DNA from: Epinephelus fuscoguttatus | Lineage: Eukaryota; Chordata; Actinopteri; Perciformes; Serranidae | NCBI RefSeq assembly: GCF_011397635.1 | Contig: NC_064755.1 | Coordinates: 40,654,059 to 40,718,058 of the forward strand | Direction: 5' to 3' | Length of the DNA: 64,000 bases | Shown: one piece after another, positions 43,892 to 54,906 of the stretch | Numbering within the stretch: position 1 is the first letter of the stretch | Layout: each line of letters begins with the position of its first letter | Notes under the pieces: model-generated | Database searches by the model: none | The model's input: only the letters and a program-made list of their open reading frames with translations | Told to the model about the DNA's origin: nothing | Translations under genes and position numbers: made by a program

Positions 43892-44143
43892 TCAGGTTCC
43901 GGCAGCGGTGGGTTTGTGGAAGAAGCTGTGGATTTGCTGAGCTGCAGCCTGACCCACGATGGGCACCATCTCGGCGGGGGCGGCGTTGCAGAGCTGCTGG
44001 ATGCTGGAGAATTGCTGCAGCAGGGCCATAGCTTTGACCCTGCCGACCCCGGGGACATGCTGCACCAGCGCCAGGACCAGCGGGTCCAACAGCCGAGACG
44101 AACTCCTCCTCCTGAAGGGGTTCTCTCTGCCCTCCCCGTGAAC
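43892..44143 (-). CDS. faap24: faap24 last coding exon: tandem helix-hairpin-helix domain
   Basis: Read on the minus strand this exon encodes 83 residues ending FFHKPTAAGT at a stop at 43892. It contains NPFRRRSSSRLLDPLVLALV, then QHVPGVGRVKAMALLQQF and SSIQQLCNA, closely following the (HhH)2 region of vertebrate FAAP24 (PGVGKVKA-type hairpin). FAAP24 partners FANCM in the nucleus and helps target the Fanconi anaemia core complex to DNA. The acceptor is at 44145-44144 and the phase matches the upstream exon. A second minus-strand frame in this exon is a shadow. Confidence 0.9.
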   Translation of the reverse strand, partial: VHGEGRENPFRRRSSSRLLDPLVLALVQHVPGVGRVKAMALLQQFSSIQQLCNAAPAEMVPIVGQAAAQQIHSFFHKPTAAGT

Positions 44144-44520
44144 CTGGAGGTTGAAAACTCAGCATCAGACAACAAGGCGTAGTGCTACGAGCTTTCTGCC
44201 TTTTGAGATGGAGATATTGTTACTTTTTAGCCACACGTTCACGTAGTTGACTGGCTGCATCATATATAAAGTATTCACTTGCCTATATACTAAGAGTGTT
44301 ACTGGATGGTTCCACTGGAGGGCACAACCAGACAAATTAAAGTTTGCCTCTTTATGAGGAAATGGGTGTGTGCAACATACAATAAAAATGCATTCATAAC
44401 TTTTTGTATAGGCCCAGTTGACTATTGCAATAATAATGTGTCGTTATCACAAAATCCCATGGCACACGTGGACTGGCATCACATGAATTACAGGTTTATT
44501 GTTTTGTCTTCGTTACTCAC

Positions 44521-44676
44521 GATCTGAGCGATGAGCTGCGAGGCCTCAGTCTGCCCGCTGACCGGCAGCAGAGTCAAGCCGAGGTCGAACACCACAAACT
44601 TCTGCACAGCAGAGAAATACTGCTCACTGAGTCTGGTGTTCTCCACCAGCACCAACGCCTGGAAACTGCTGCTGGT
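44521..44676 (-). CDS. faap24: faap24 internal exon (nuclease-like fold, part 2)
   Basis: The 52 codons read TSSSFQALVLVENTRLSEQY, FSAVQKFVVFDLGLTLLPVS and GQTEASQLIAQI. This matches vertebrate FAAP24 (VEKTRMSEQYF, LDLGMVLLPV, EAS). Splice sites are a GTGAGT donor at 44520 and an AAAG acceptor before 44676, both in phase 0. It belongs to the inactive ERCC4-type nuclease-like domain. Confidence 0.9.
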
Positions 44677-44773
44677 CTTTAAAACAGGAGGGACACAGTT
44701 CATGTCAGGCAGAACAACACAGGAAAGCTTTTAGCAGAACTGGTTTGTCTATTGTCTCATTTGTTCAACTCAC

Positions 44774-44916
44774 ATTTCTGTAGTGAACCAGTTTCTTCTT
44801 GTAGCTGTTTCCTGCTATGATGTCACACTCAGACACGTAGAGGATGCAGCTTTTGTTGGGCAGGTGGAAATCTGCCACGCCGAGCTCATTCTCAAAGAGG
44901 ATTTTCACACCTCCAC
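44774..44916 (-). CDS. faap24: faap24 internal exon (nuclease-like fold, part 1)
   Basis: The exon reads GGVKILFENELGVADFHLPN, KSCILYVSECDIIAGNSYKK and KLVHYRN, with a GTGAGT donor at 44773 and a TGCTGCAG acceptor before 44916. It matches the start of FAAP24's nuclease-like domain. It opens with two bases of a split codon, so at least one upstream coding exon is needed for the N-terminus; none was recognised between 44917 and 46757. A Tc1 element lies in that interval (45166-46310). Confidence 0.9.
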
Positions 44917-45165
44917 CTGCAGCAGAAGTAGGGCTTGTTTATGAGTGCATTTTCTTTATATCAAGGCTGTAAAGTTCCTACTCTTTAAGCAAAGACAAGT
45001 GCATGCCATTATTTAATCATATGCAACAGGACGCATTTTGCATCTGACAGACTTATAAACCTTTCTTGGTGAGCACAGAAACATAAAAGACATCACATAT
45101 TGCGGGGCACATAAGGCACACATGAAATAATGTAAAGTGCATTGTGCAACTGAAGAAATACTTAC

Positions 45166-46310
45166 CCGCCACTTTATTAGGTACACCTGCTCAACTTCTC
45201 CATAACGCAAATAACTAATCAGCCAATCATGTTGCAGCAACTCAATGCATTTAGGCATGTAGACATGGTCAAGACAACCTGCTGAAGTTCAAACAGAGCA
45301 CCAGAATGGGGAAGAAAGGTGATTTAAGTGACTTTGAATGTGGCATGGTTGTTGGTGCCAGACGGGCTGGTCTGAGTATTTATTGGGATTTTCAGCACAA
45401 CCATCTCTAGGGTTTACAGAGGATGGTCCCAAAAAGAGAAAATATCCAGTGAGCCAAAATGCCTTGTTGATGCCAGAGGTCAGAGGAGAATGGCCAGACT
45501 GGTTCAAGATGATAGAAAGGCAACAGGAAGTCAAATAACCACTGGTTCCAACCAAGGTCTGCAGCAGACCATCTCTGAACCAACAACACCTTGTCCAACC
45601 TTGAAGCAGATGGGCTACAGCAGCAGAAGACCACACCAGGTGCCACTCCTGTCAGCTAACAACAGGAAACTGAGGCTACAGTTCACACAGGCTCACCAAA
45701 ACTGGACAATAGAAGACTGGAAAAACATTGCTGGTCTGATGAGTCTGGATTTCTGCTGCCACATTCAGATGGTAGGGTCAGAATTTGGTGTAAACAACAT
45801 GAAAACATGGATCCATCCTGCCTTGTATCAACGGTTCAGGCTGCTGCTGGTGGTGTAATGGTGTGGGGGAGATTTTCTTAGTACCAACTGAGCATGGTTT
45901 AAACACCACAGCCTACCTGAGTATTGTTGCTGACTGTGTCCATCCCTTTATGACCACAGTGTACCCATCTTCTGATGGCTACTTCCAGCAGGATAACGCA
46001 CCATGTCACAAAGCTCACATCATCTCAAACATGACAATGAGTTCACTGTACTCCAATGGCCTCCACAGTCACCAGATCTCAGTCCAATAGAGCACCTCTG
46101 GGATGTGGTGGAACGGGAGATTCTCATCATGGATGTGCAGCCGACAAATCTGCATCAACTGTGTGATGTCATCATGTCAATATGGACCTAAATCTCTGAG
46201 GAATGTTTCCAGCACTTTGTTGAATCTATGACACCAAGAATTAAGGCAGTTCTGAAGGCAAAGGGGGTCCAACCTGGTACTAGCAAGGTGTACCTAATGA
46301 AGTGGCTGAT
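45166..46310 (+). mobile_element. Tc1/mariner transposon copy 3, longest copy
   Basis: The ends are CACTTTATTAGGTACACCTG and its inverse AGGTGTACCTAATGAAGTGG. Unlike copies 1 and 2 it keeps the 147 bp (45477-45623) encoding the helix-turn-helix region. Transposase fragments include QFTQAHQNWTIEDWKN, FQQDNAPCHKAHIISN and QSPDLSPIEHLWDVVEREIL (third catalytic region). A one-base loss at AACATTGCTGG and other shifts break the frame, so it is inactive. It lies just upstream of the known faap24 exons. Confidence 0.93.
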
Positions 46311-46757
46311 AAGTAGAGATGAGGTACTCCATAAATGATAGTTATAAACCTTAGTCTGGCCAACTACAAACATGTAACTAAAGTGTAGGGCAGCAAGCAA
46401 TAATCATGTTACTATGGATTTATCTATGTGAACATCCACAGCCAAAAACATCAGCTCAGCAGCATTTACATTAATGCAGTCTCAGGTTTTAAAGCTGGTT
46501 TGTGCTGCTCGCTGCAACTCCTCTTTTAGTGGTGAGTGAAGAACTTTCCAACAATGTTAAAGGAGGAGTGAAACATTCTGCTAAAATACAAATGGCTGTT
46601 TTGGGGGTTGAAGTATTCCTTAATCAGATTTTTGCAAGTTTTTTGCAAAATGGTTCTTCCTGTTGTTCTGTTCAAATGACTTATTCACAAAGTCTGAAGT
46701 CATGTTCTATGAGATATGAGTTTTCTACTATGCCTTAAATGGTTTGCATTTTTGTAG
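46311..46757. other. Spacer between Tc1 copy 3 and the Lys-rich exon
   Basis: The missing first exon of faap24 was looked for here on the minus strand and not recognised. No other gene was seen. Confidence 0.35.
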
Positions 46758-46913
46758 CAAGGAGATCCACCAGGAGCATTAAGGTAGCAAAGAAATACAA
46801 AACAATCCTGAAGAAACCCGAACTCATCAGCAAGAAGCCGAAGGTTGTTAAGAAAGCCAAACCTAAGGTCAAACCCAGTGTGAGCCCGTCAGTGGCCACG
46901 GAGACAGTCCCAC
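46758..46913 (+). CDS. Lys/Pro-rich exon, possibly carboxypeptidase-X/AEBP1-like
   Basis: It is bounded by TTTTTGTAG and a GTATGC donor and encodes about 51 residues: RRSTRSIKVAKKYKTILKKP, ELISKKPKVVKKAKPKVKPS and VSPSVATETVP. Strongly basic KKP repeats occur ahead of the discoidin domain in AEBP1 and related non-catalytic carboxypeptidases, and a discoidin-like exon lies 1.8 kb downstream. Composition is weak evidence, so the identity rests mainly on that neighbour. A chance open frame cannot be excluded. Confidence 0.4.
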
Positions 46914-48690
46914 GTATGCATAGGGAATAGCCCTGATGTATATATAGTATGTCAATCAGACAAGGGTCACATGTTGGTAGCAAATAGTTTGAGGTGCTTT
47001 CACATGGAGGGTTTGCTGTGTCAGGACAATTCAAGTGGTCTCAGGTGATTTTTTGACCCATCAACACTCTCTACACCAGCTTACAAAAGTCTTATGGGGA
47101 ATTTGAAGCTCACTGGGACACACTGAATTGTTGGCTGAGGTAAACCCACCCAAGAAAGCATCAAACAAACCCTAGAAATATTTGCGTGTATACACACGGA
47201 AATGTGTGTATACACATGACCGAAGTGGAGATTACTGTAGGAATAAATGCTTAGTAAGCAACTTGTCACGTCACATCGAATCAGAGCTGATGCCCATTAA
47301 AATCCCCTCAGGCCCGTCAGCTAGTACCATAGTTAGATAAACTGTGAGGGATATGCCAGAAAAGTTGCCATGTTGGAAAAGTAAGTGAAAGTTTTTTAAA
47401 AAATGGTCAGTTTACTTTTAAAAAATCTCTCCAACTGAAACCAAATTTGGCCGATGTTGTGTAATATGGTGCGATATTCTGCTGTAATTCTCTGGACAGT
47501 TGTAACCAAATGTAGGTGCTGCATACTCATATCAGCTCCAGCTGATCCTGCAGATTTGTTGACATTTTGCCTTCAGCTGGTGCTACAGCAGTATGATACA
47601 TTTAAAAGGACATGACTTAGTCAGCAACAACTTCTGACCAAAGCAAAACGATCCTCACACATCACACCTATTTTGGCCTCCTTGCATTGGCTCCGAGTCT
47701 CTTTTAGAATCCATTTTAAAGTAGTTTTAATTACCGACAAGGCTCTCAGTGATCTGGCACCAGAGTACATAACTGAGCTTCTCAATTTGCACCGTCCAAA
47801 CAGGCCCCTCAGGTCTGGTCTTGACTTACTTGCATTTTGTACAATTAATCATGAATAGAGATCATGAAGCCAGAAGATCATGATGAAGAACCCAGTGAGA
47901 TGAGGCTCAGGGTGGGGAACTTGTCTTTGATGAGGCGTCTTGGAGCTTCATCTTCTCCTTGTGGTCCCTTCTAAAGAGTGAGTCAAAAGGAAATGAAAAA
48001 AGGGTGTAGGTGCCAGCTATTGTTATTGTAGTATTTTGTATTAAGTTTCTTTGCATGCCATATTTGGTCACTTACGAGGATGTGTCACGTGGTGTTGGTG
48101 GTACGTCAGCAGCGGTAGTAGTAAAATCAGCTGTTCTTCACCGGGCGATTCTTATGAATGAACTGAGAGGGTGAGGGGGGAAGTCTCACTTTTGCTGACC
48201 ACTTTGATCGCTTTGATGCTTTTGATCGCTCAACACTAGCAAAAGGAATTGTTTTTAGACTTTGGGAAGTTGTTTCACTGTTTGTTTTATCAGCAATAAA
48301 TATGTAAAACGCAACATCTTTGGATGGAAGATTTATTGACATGCCAGCGCGTCCGGCAAGTAAAGTTTTTTCCCCTACTCTACAAAGGGTTTTGGGGGGT
48401 AGCAGATGTGAAACTGAGATAGACAAGGAGAGACAGTCATGGTCTTTGTTCCTTATATAAACACTTAATTTAAAGAAAAAGGCAAGGCCCTCAGTTTTGG
48501 GTAAACAAACTGAATGACGCTCTTACTCTTACGCTCTTTTTTGTTTGCAATTTTGCCCCCAAACCAACAATGTTAATTTATTAATTTGTTAATTGGCTTG
48601 TTTTGGACTCAAGCCCTACGTTGAGCTTCTTCTGTGTATCACACATGAAATGCAATGTACTACAAAACTCCACGTGTCTTGTCCACACAG
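46914..48690 (+). other. Stretch between the two orphan exons, with a LINE fragment
   Basis: 47645-47850 encodes TPILASLHWLRVSFRIHFKV, then DKALSDLAPEYITELLNL, a piece of a LINE reverse-transcriptase C-terminus, truncated. The exon expected to encode the first half of a discoidin domain was not found. A minus-strand frame at 48127-48426 has no recognisable domain. Confidence 0.5.
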
Positions 48691-48775
48691 TTGGAACGTG
48701 GTCCATACCTACAAGGTGCAGTTCAGTAACGACTCGCTGGTCTGGAAGCCAAGTATGAACGGGACAGAAGAGGCT
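48691..48775 (+). CDS. Discoidin-domain exon of a carboxypeptidase-X/AEBP1-like gene
   Basis: The exon is bounded by GTCCACACAG and a GTGAGT donor. It encodes WNVVHTYKVQFSNDSLVWKP and SMNGTEEA. The YKVQFSNDS-x-x-W pattern is the core of F5/8 type C (discoidin) domains, and the exon end after NG-x-x-E matches the position seen in CPXM/AEBP1 genes as I remember them. Neither the preceding nor following discoidin exon, nor any carboxypeptidase exon, was found up to 54 kb. It is either a gene with very long introns continuing elsewhere, or an isolated remnant. These proteins are secreted and collagen-associated. Confidence 0.6.
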
Positions 48776-50011
48776 GTGAGTGAAAACATTTTTCTTTCCA
48801 ACCTTCAAACTTAACTCTTATCTCTTGATGCTTCCGTAAATGTTCCCCACCTTCACGTTTCAATTATCAAACTGCTGTTGGATATAAACCAGTGATATCC
48901 TCGTCACACGCTCCCTCACCTGTCTCTCAAGACTTTGTTATATTGGTGGTAACAGCTTGTGGGTGAATTACTGAGATGACCCCAGCCCAAGGTCAAGGGG
49001 GGCCTCTAAAAAGATCTATGATTGACCTTTAAATTGGATCACGTACAATTTACTTACTGACTTATATCACTGAAAATACAATCTATATTTACATTTATTT
49101 GTATTGATATGTATTTACATGATAAATACATGTATTTTTATCATTAAAACACATTTGAATATGCCATTTGATGCCCATCCCCCCAAACAGGTATTGTGAA
49201 ATGGTGCGGTCCATCTGACAATTAAAAAAAAAGTTTAAAATATATTTTTATGATAACAATGCATCCAACAACGTCATGGTTTGGTCACTGAAATAAAATT
49301 AAAAGATATAATTGTATTTATATGTGTTTAGTTTTGTGATGACGTCAGGTTTGTTTAGGTTCAGACACAGAAACAATGTCTTCAAGTTATTTGATGTTTT
49401 GGTATAACTTAATGGAATATACCCTGGCTCCCTTATTTATTTTCTGTTTACATGTACTTTACGGATTATTATTGATTTATCTCGTGTCTCTGAAACTTCC
49501 TGTAATTTGTATCCTTGTATCTTTGCAATAAAGTTTAAAAAATTATAAGAAAAACCCCCCAAAAGAAACAGTTTGATCATGGTTACCGAACGGTCAGCGT
49601 CGTGTTTTAAATTAAAAGAAAACAACTGTGAATATGGTTTGAAACTGCTCGTGATCTTCAGTTTGTTCAGGTACAAGTCTTTATTTGGTTAATCTAACGT
49701 TAATCGCCCACCACTGACAGACACAATGGAGAGCAGCGAAGAAAGGACCAGTATGAGTCTGCTGAAATGTTAAGGTTATATGAAGCATTTCATGCTAGCT
49801 CCAAAGTAATGTTAGCTCTAACGGTTAGTTATGGGAGTTTGCATGGGCGTGTACCCTATTTTCCCATGTTTTGTGTCTCAGTGACTAAAAGAAACAACCG
49901 TTTTTGAATGTGGTCCAGTATTTAGTGCGAGGGATGCAGCATGTTTGCACTGTCAATTTGCATCCACTAAAAGTGTTTGTTTTTGCCACTGACAGGCTCA
50001 GATTGTTACTC
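48776..50011. other. Gene-free stretch
   Basis: No exon, RNA gene or end-defined transposon was recognised. It is AT-rich with short runs typical of repeats. Confidence 0.35.
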
Positions 50012-50655
50012 TGAGGCCCTGTTTAGACGACGACGGTTTCTCTAAAAACAAAAAAGTCTGTCCTTCGCATTTTAAAAAACTTCTGCGTTTATATGACGAC
50101 GTAATTGAAACGATCCCTGTTCACACGGAGCCGCAAGATCTACTGGAAACGCTGTAGTATGCACGCCAGGCCAATGGGTGGCAGTGTAAATTTGCAAAGC
50201 AACACCACGGCATGACGCCATGCGCGTTCCTCTACAACGCGGTGATTACAAACCAAAACAAAGAAGACACAATGGCAAAAGCACACACAGATAACTTTGT
50301 CTGGATGGACGATGAGGTGGAGTTGCTACAGTAACAGCTCTACACTTCACTTCAAATCAACAGGGTGAGCAGCACAAACAGAGCTCGGCATTGCTGTTGT
50401 GATGGTCGGCATGCCTAGTGACTGGAACCGTAATGCGCATGTGCGAAAAGTCTCCATTTTCAGAAGAACTGCATATTGCAAGTTTACATGACAATGGAGA
50501 CGCTGCCATTTCCAAAAAGTTGCACTCTGGAACCCGTTTTGAAATCGTTGCGTTTTCAGGCACCCAAAACGCCGCTGTCGTGTAAACGATCGGCCAAAAC
50601 GCAACTAAAGTTTACCGTTTTCAGTTGAAATCGCTGTCGTATAAACGGGGCCTCA
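50012..50655. mobile_element. Non-autonomous element with TGAGGCCC ends
   Basis: The left end TGAGGCCCTGTTTAGACGAC and the right end reversed TGAGGCCCCGTTTATACGAC are inverted repeats, followed by GTTTTC/CGTTTTCA-rich subterminal sequence. A short frame CATGACGCCATGCGCG and AAAACAAAGAAGAC lies inside. The ends resemble hAT-derived MITEs; no clean 8-bp duplication was found. Confidence 0.65.
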
Positions 50656-51849
50656 GTGTCTGACAACAATATGGAAAGGATCCCTACAGAGATAGACCTT
50701 TTGTTAAATTTTAAGATTCTTTTTGTTTAACTAGAAACAGCCCCAAAATCTCCATCGCCAAACCCACCAGACTCCATTTAAATAAACTAATTTTAGCATG
50801 TATAAAGCCAGAACATTTTCACATCTAACTGGGTGAATTAAGAGTTTATTTTAACCAAACCAGAGTTGGTGATTGTTGGAACAGTAGAAAGACAAACCAA
50901 GCTGCTCTTAGTCAGTCTGAATGAAGTGTGTTTTATGATGATAAAATTAGTGTTTATTTAAATGGAGTCTGGTGGGTTTGGTGATAGTAGTAGTAGTCTT
51001 TATTTGTCCCCGTAGGGAAACTGGGTTGCAGCAGGTCACACATGGCATTTCAGAAATATATAAATAAATAACAATACATCAAACGGTGACCAAACATTCA
51101 TCACACATAGAGCACAGTAGTCACATCTCATGTACACAGATATAGGAGGAGGAGAAATAGTTTTTAAGCTTCTGCTGGTGATTTTGTGGCTGTTTCCTGT
51201 GAGACAAAAAGGATCTTACTCTTTAACAAACAGGTCTCACTCTGCAGGGATCCTTTCATAATGTTATGCGCTGATGTCCGTTCTCATGTGACTGCAACAA
51301 CACAAGGATCTACAAGGACGTAAAACACACACGTCAATCAGCCACTTTATATTTTTAGGGTGATATTAAATTATTTCAGGTGATCTGAGGTCAGGTTCTC
51401 TGCAGGATGAAAGCTGAAGAAGATCAGACTGTGTTCCCACGACCCGGCCGCTCAAACACTTTTAGTTCCTGGAAACAGCAGCAGCTGATCAGATTAACTA
51501 CAGAGCTCCGAAACATGAAAACAATGTCAGGTTAGATGGAGTGAACAACGCTTTGATGTCTTTTTATTCTCTAATAATCTGCAGCAGCTTTTATTAAGTC
51601 TCTCTGTAGGTCAGTCCCCACATTTATCAAAAACTTAACTGCTCATGTAGTGATACAGTAAAGTACAAAGCCATATTAGGGCCACTGTAGGTAAAAAAAA
51701 AACTATTAATATTGAGCTGCAGAAGGGCGTAATATTTTCAGGAAAAAACTCTAAAAGTCATAACTTTACAAGAAAAAACTACTATTCTCTAAATCTGTAG
51801 CCTGCACAAGTTACACCACTGGCACCTATCTTTTCAGAGCAGCGAAAGT
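50656..51849. other. Stretch with a LINE tail and no gene
   Basis: At about 50984-51070, GATAGTAGTAGTAGTCTTTA and TTTGTCCCCGTAGGGAAACT look like the reversed 3' end of a LINE with a triplet tail. A 15-base phrase CAGACTCCATTTAAA near 50769 recurs inverted near 50958 (TTTAAATGGAGTCTG), with TTGG/CCAA context extending the match, so a small foldback of about 200 bp is likely. Confidence 0.45.
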
Positions 51850-52560
51850 ACAGAAAAATCCAACATATTACCAGAAACATCTGTTAATGACTTACAGAGC
51901 AGACGTTATGACATTTGAATGGTTTCTGTAGCTAAAGGTATTTAGAAGTAGTAAGTAATCAAAAAATGTATAAGTAGTAGAAGTATTACTACATCTACTA
52001 CTAGTAATAGTAGAAGTAGTAATGATTTCTGGTCTCACTTAACACTGAGCTCAACAGCGTCAGTTAGTGGAGTTTCTCTAACTTTCAGGCTCAATGTGAC
52101 AAATGTATAAGTCTGTTTGCTTCTGAAGAAACAGTGTTTGAAAAAGCACAAGTTTTACTCCACTTTGACCAAAAATGATGTATGTAGAGTAGAAATTGTG
52201 GGCGTGACAGCGAGTTGGAGAGAAATATTGAGGAAGCTCTCTGCACTCTGACAGTTGAGTCCTCCACTCTCGCTCAGAAAATTCTGTCCAATACACCCAT
52301 ATGTGAAAAACCTGAAAAGGGCGTTTTTAAGCAAGCTTCAAACAAGTTTAAATTTTTAATAAAGTTAAATTGTGTTATAAAAGTTGAATCGAACCCACAA
52401 TGTACACAACATGTGGGACATTTTAAGGTTTGAATGGAGTTTCTATGTGAAGGTATGAATGAGGAGATAGGAGTTGAAATAACTTTAAATGAATTTGAAC
52501 ATTCTGCCATCCATTTGAATGGGGAAAAAATTCCCCCCAAAAGTTGAGTATTTCATAAAG
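51850..52560 (+). repeat. Long interspersed repeat, copy 1
   Basis: The part from 52030 (CTGGTCTCACTTAACACTGA) to 52558 is about 95% identical by eye to 61108-61667. The part at 51853-52000 matches 61738-61880, but in copy 2 that segment follows the other instead of preceding it. It has no coding capacity beyond a shared short frame (72 residues, ending QCTQHVGHFKV) with no recognised domain. Confidence 0.75.
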
Positions 52561-53122
52561 TAACTAGAGAAGCAATTTCTGAAGAAATTGCGGGTGTGAA
52601 TGCTGCGAGCTGAAGCCACGCTGCAATGCTGCCTTGAATACAATAAAGTTTGAATGATTTGAATATTTGAATCTTTGAAAGTTTGAATGATTTGAATATT
52701 TGAATCTTTGACTGAGATTTATGAAATCCAATATGGCTGCCACCTAGTGACGCCACAATATGCAAATTAGATGAGTTAATTTACTCCCATCAGATTCCTC
52801 TTCCTTTATTTTTAGGATGAGACGACAAAAACAGCACAAAACAAAATAAATCTACTGTGTAAACATGTTCAAAATGCTGTTTTACTGAGATTTATGAAAT
52901 CCAATATGGCCTCCGCCTAGTGACACCACAATATGCAAATTAGATGAGTTAATTTACTCCCATCACAAACTTTGGGTCATGATGAATAGTTTTCTCATTT
53001 ACAGTATGCCTTTCTAGCGAAAGCCTTTTGAATTGTTGAAATGAATATTTTCCTCAAATAACTCTGGCAACTAAAGGGTTAAAATGGAGACGCTGCCCCT
53101 GTCATGTCTGCATGTAACATGT
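52561..53122 (+). repeat. Tandem repeat with period about 174 bp
   Basis: TGAGATTTATGAAATCCAAT at 52713 recurs at 52887, and both continue through ATATGGC-x-CC, CACAATATGCAAATTAGATG and AGTTAATTTACTCCCATCA. Each copy contains ATGCAAAT, the octamer bound by POU factors. Short GAATATTTGAATC repeats lie just upstream (52655-52710). Confidence 0.7.
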
Positions 53123-53123
53123 A

Positions 53124-53159
<36 letters not shown>
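53123..53159. repeat. (CA)n microsatellite
   Basis: An uninterrupted run of about 18 CA units. It could be polymorphic. Confidence 0.95.
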
Positions 53160-53160
<1 letters not shown>

Positions 53161-53399
53161 CATGTTTCTGTGAGTTTGTGTGGCACAGCGGTTGCCATGG
53201 TAATAAACTAGGTGCACCTGGCAGAAGAGCAGAGAGAGACAGACAGAACACAGAGAAGAGAGCTCTTTTAGAGGAGATTTAACTCCTCAAACAAATTCTT
53301 CGCACACCCAAACCGTTGGTCCCATCGTGAAAATAAAGTGATGGTGAGAGACAGCCACTTGTCGTGAACGCACGTGTCAAGTTTTATATTTCTCGAGTC

Positions 53400-54590
53400 C
53401 AAAATGGGGTCACCAGAGCGAGTTACAAATGTGTTGCACCTCAGCTGTTTCCAGAAATTTCTCCTCTCAGATTACATGGGAGTGAATGAGAAAAAAATCG
53501 GCGCTCCCTTCGCTTTGGAGCCGCTCAGCAAAAATGTGTACGTGTGACAGATTCCATGTCAACATTTATGTGAGCAGGACAAATTTTCCTACGTTTTGTG
53601 GTATGAATTGTGTATGTACAGTGAAAATTGTGGCCGTATGAGTGAGTTGAAGAGAAAATTTCTAGATTAATTTTCAGCTGCTCTTCACTCTAGTGATGAC
53701 ATCACCCACTCTAGCTCACGCAATACACACCCATTATAAAGTCTGAGAAGGGCTGAAAACTTCATGGATTTTAAACTGATTTTGTAGAAAAACTAAAAGA
53801 AATATTGAAAATTTGAATTAGTTCCTGAAAGTCGACAACAGCGTCAACATTTGAGAGTTGGAATGGAGTTTCTGCCAATGTATGAATTTGTGATGTGTGG
53901 GTGAAGATGAGTGAGTTTGAAGGATTTTCTCATTGACTTCCATTATAACAAAGTTTCAGAAAACGCTGAATATTTTTGAAAGTTTGAATGGTATTGAAAA
54001 GTTGAATCATATGTAAAATGTCAGCAAAATGATGAATATTTTCCATTTTGAATGGAGTTTCTAGCTGAAAGTATGAATGGGTAGTCACAGTTTGAAAAAA
54101 GGTGAAATTTTTAGATTTTTGAGGATTCCGTAATACATTCCCAATGGGAAAAGGATTTGGGAAAAATCGGAAATATCTCGGAAAGTATGAATTTTAGGAA
54201 AAAAGTGAATACATCCGTGAATGTCCTAATTCAGCTGAACGTTTTCATGTTTGAACGGTTTTAATCGGTTGAAGTTGGTAGAACTAGTAGCGGTCCAACC
54301 ATTTTTGCTCCATCCGCTTTAATATAAGTCGGAATTTTAACGTTGAATTTCCGGGAAAATATGAAGGTTATGGAAAAATTTGAAAGTTTCCGATAATGTC
54401 CTAATGAAGCTGAATCTGAAGAAGTTTGAATGGTTTGAATTGGTTGAAGTATGTTGAAGATAACTGATGTTGAAAAACGTGGCGGAAGAATAATAATAAG
54501 AAGAAGAAAAATAAAGAATTTTGGTAGTAGAAGAACATAGGTTGTGAATGCTTGCAGCATTCACACCCAATTAATTGTGATTGTAATGAA
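53400..54590. repeat. Repeat rich in TTTGAATGG, ending in a hairpin
   Basis: Variants of GTTTGAATGGTTTTAATCGG, GTTTGAATGGTTTGAATTGG and TTGAATGGAGTTTCTAG recur through the stretch. It ends near 54546-54568 with GTGAATGCTTGCAGCATTCA, an imperfect palindrome, followed by CACCCAATTAATTG. Similar GGGTGTGAATGCTGCGAGCT lies at 52590. It may be one large non-coding transposable element from about 52.0 to 54.6 kb. Confidence 0.5.
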
Positions 54591-54664
54591 TGAGATTCTG
54601 TATCCAGTTCAAAGCACTTCTGAGTGACATCAATGTTCCGTGTGTGCGTGCATGTGTTGGGGGG

Positions 54665-54812
54665 GCTCTGTGACATCACAAGGGGGTGGGGCTTTGTGAC
54701 ATCACAAAGGGGTGGGGATTTGTGACATCACAAAGGAGGTGGGGCTTTGTTACACCACAAAGGGGTGGGGTTTGTGACATCACTGTCACTTTTCCTTTGT
54801 GACATCACAGTA
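54665..54812 (+). repeat. 26-bp tandem repeat carrying TGACATCA
   Basis: Units start at 54671, 54697, 54723, 54749, 54775 and 54800, a spacing of 26, 26, 26, 26 and 25 bp. The unit is close to TGACATCACAAAGGGGTGGG with GCTTTG after it. The fourth unit is degenerate (TTACACCA). TGACATCA is one base from the cyclic-AMP response element TGACGTCA. It lies 60-210 bp ahead of the acceptor of the unrecognised gene. Confidence 0.85.
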
Positions 54813-54906
54813 CATCGAAAGAAAGTTAGTAAGTAGGGGAGAGATACATATTTAAAATATTATTTTTTCCCAACAGGTGCTGAGACACAGTCGTCCGGAT
54901 CCAGAT

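Noticed and set aside
43845-44175. Alternative minus-strand frames of 104-106 codons over the last faap24 exon
   Set aside because: The 43892-44143 frame has the helix-hairpin-helix motifs and matching splice phase; the others are shadows.
48127-48426. 99-codon minus-strand frame as a gene
   Set aside because: No splice-supported context or recognised domain; it looks like repeat-derived sequence.
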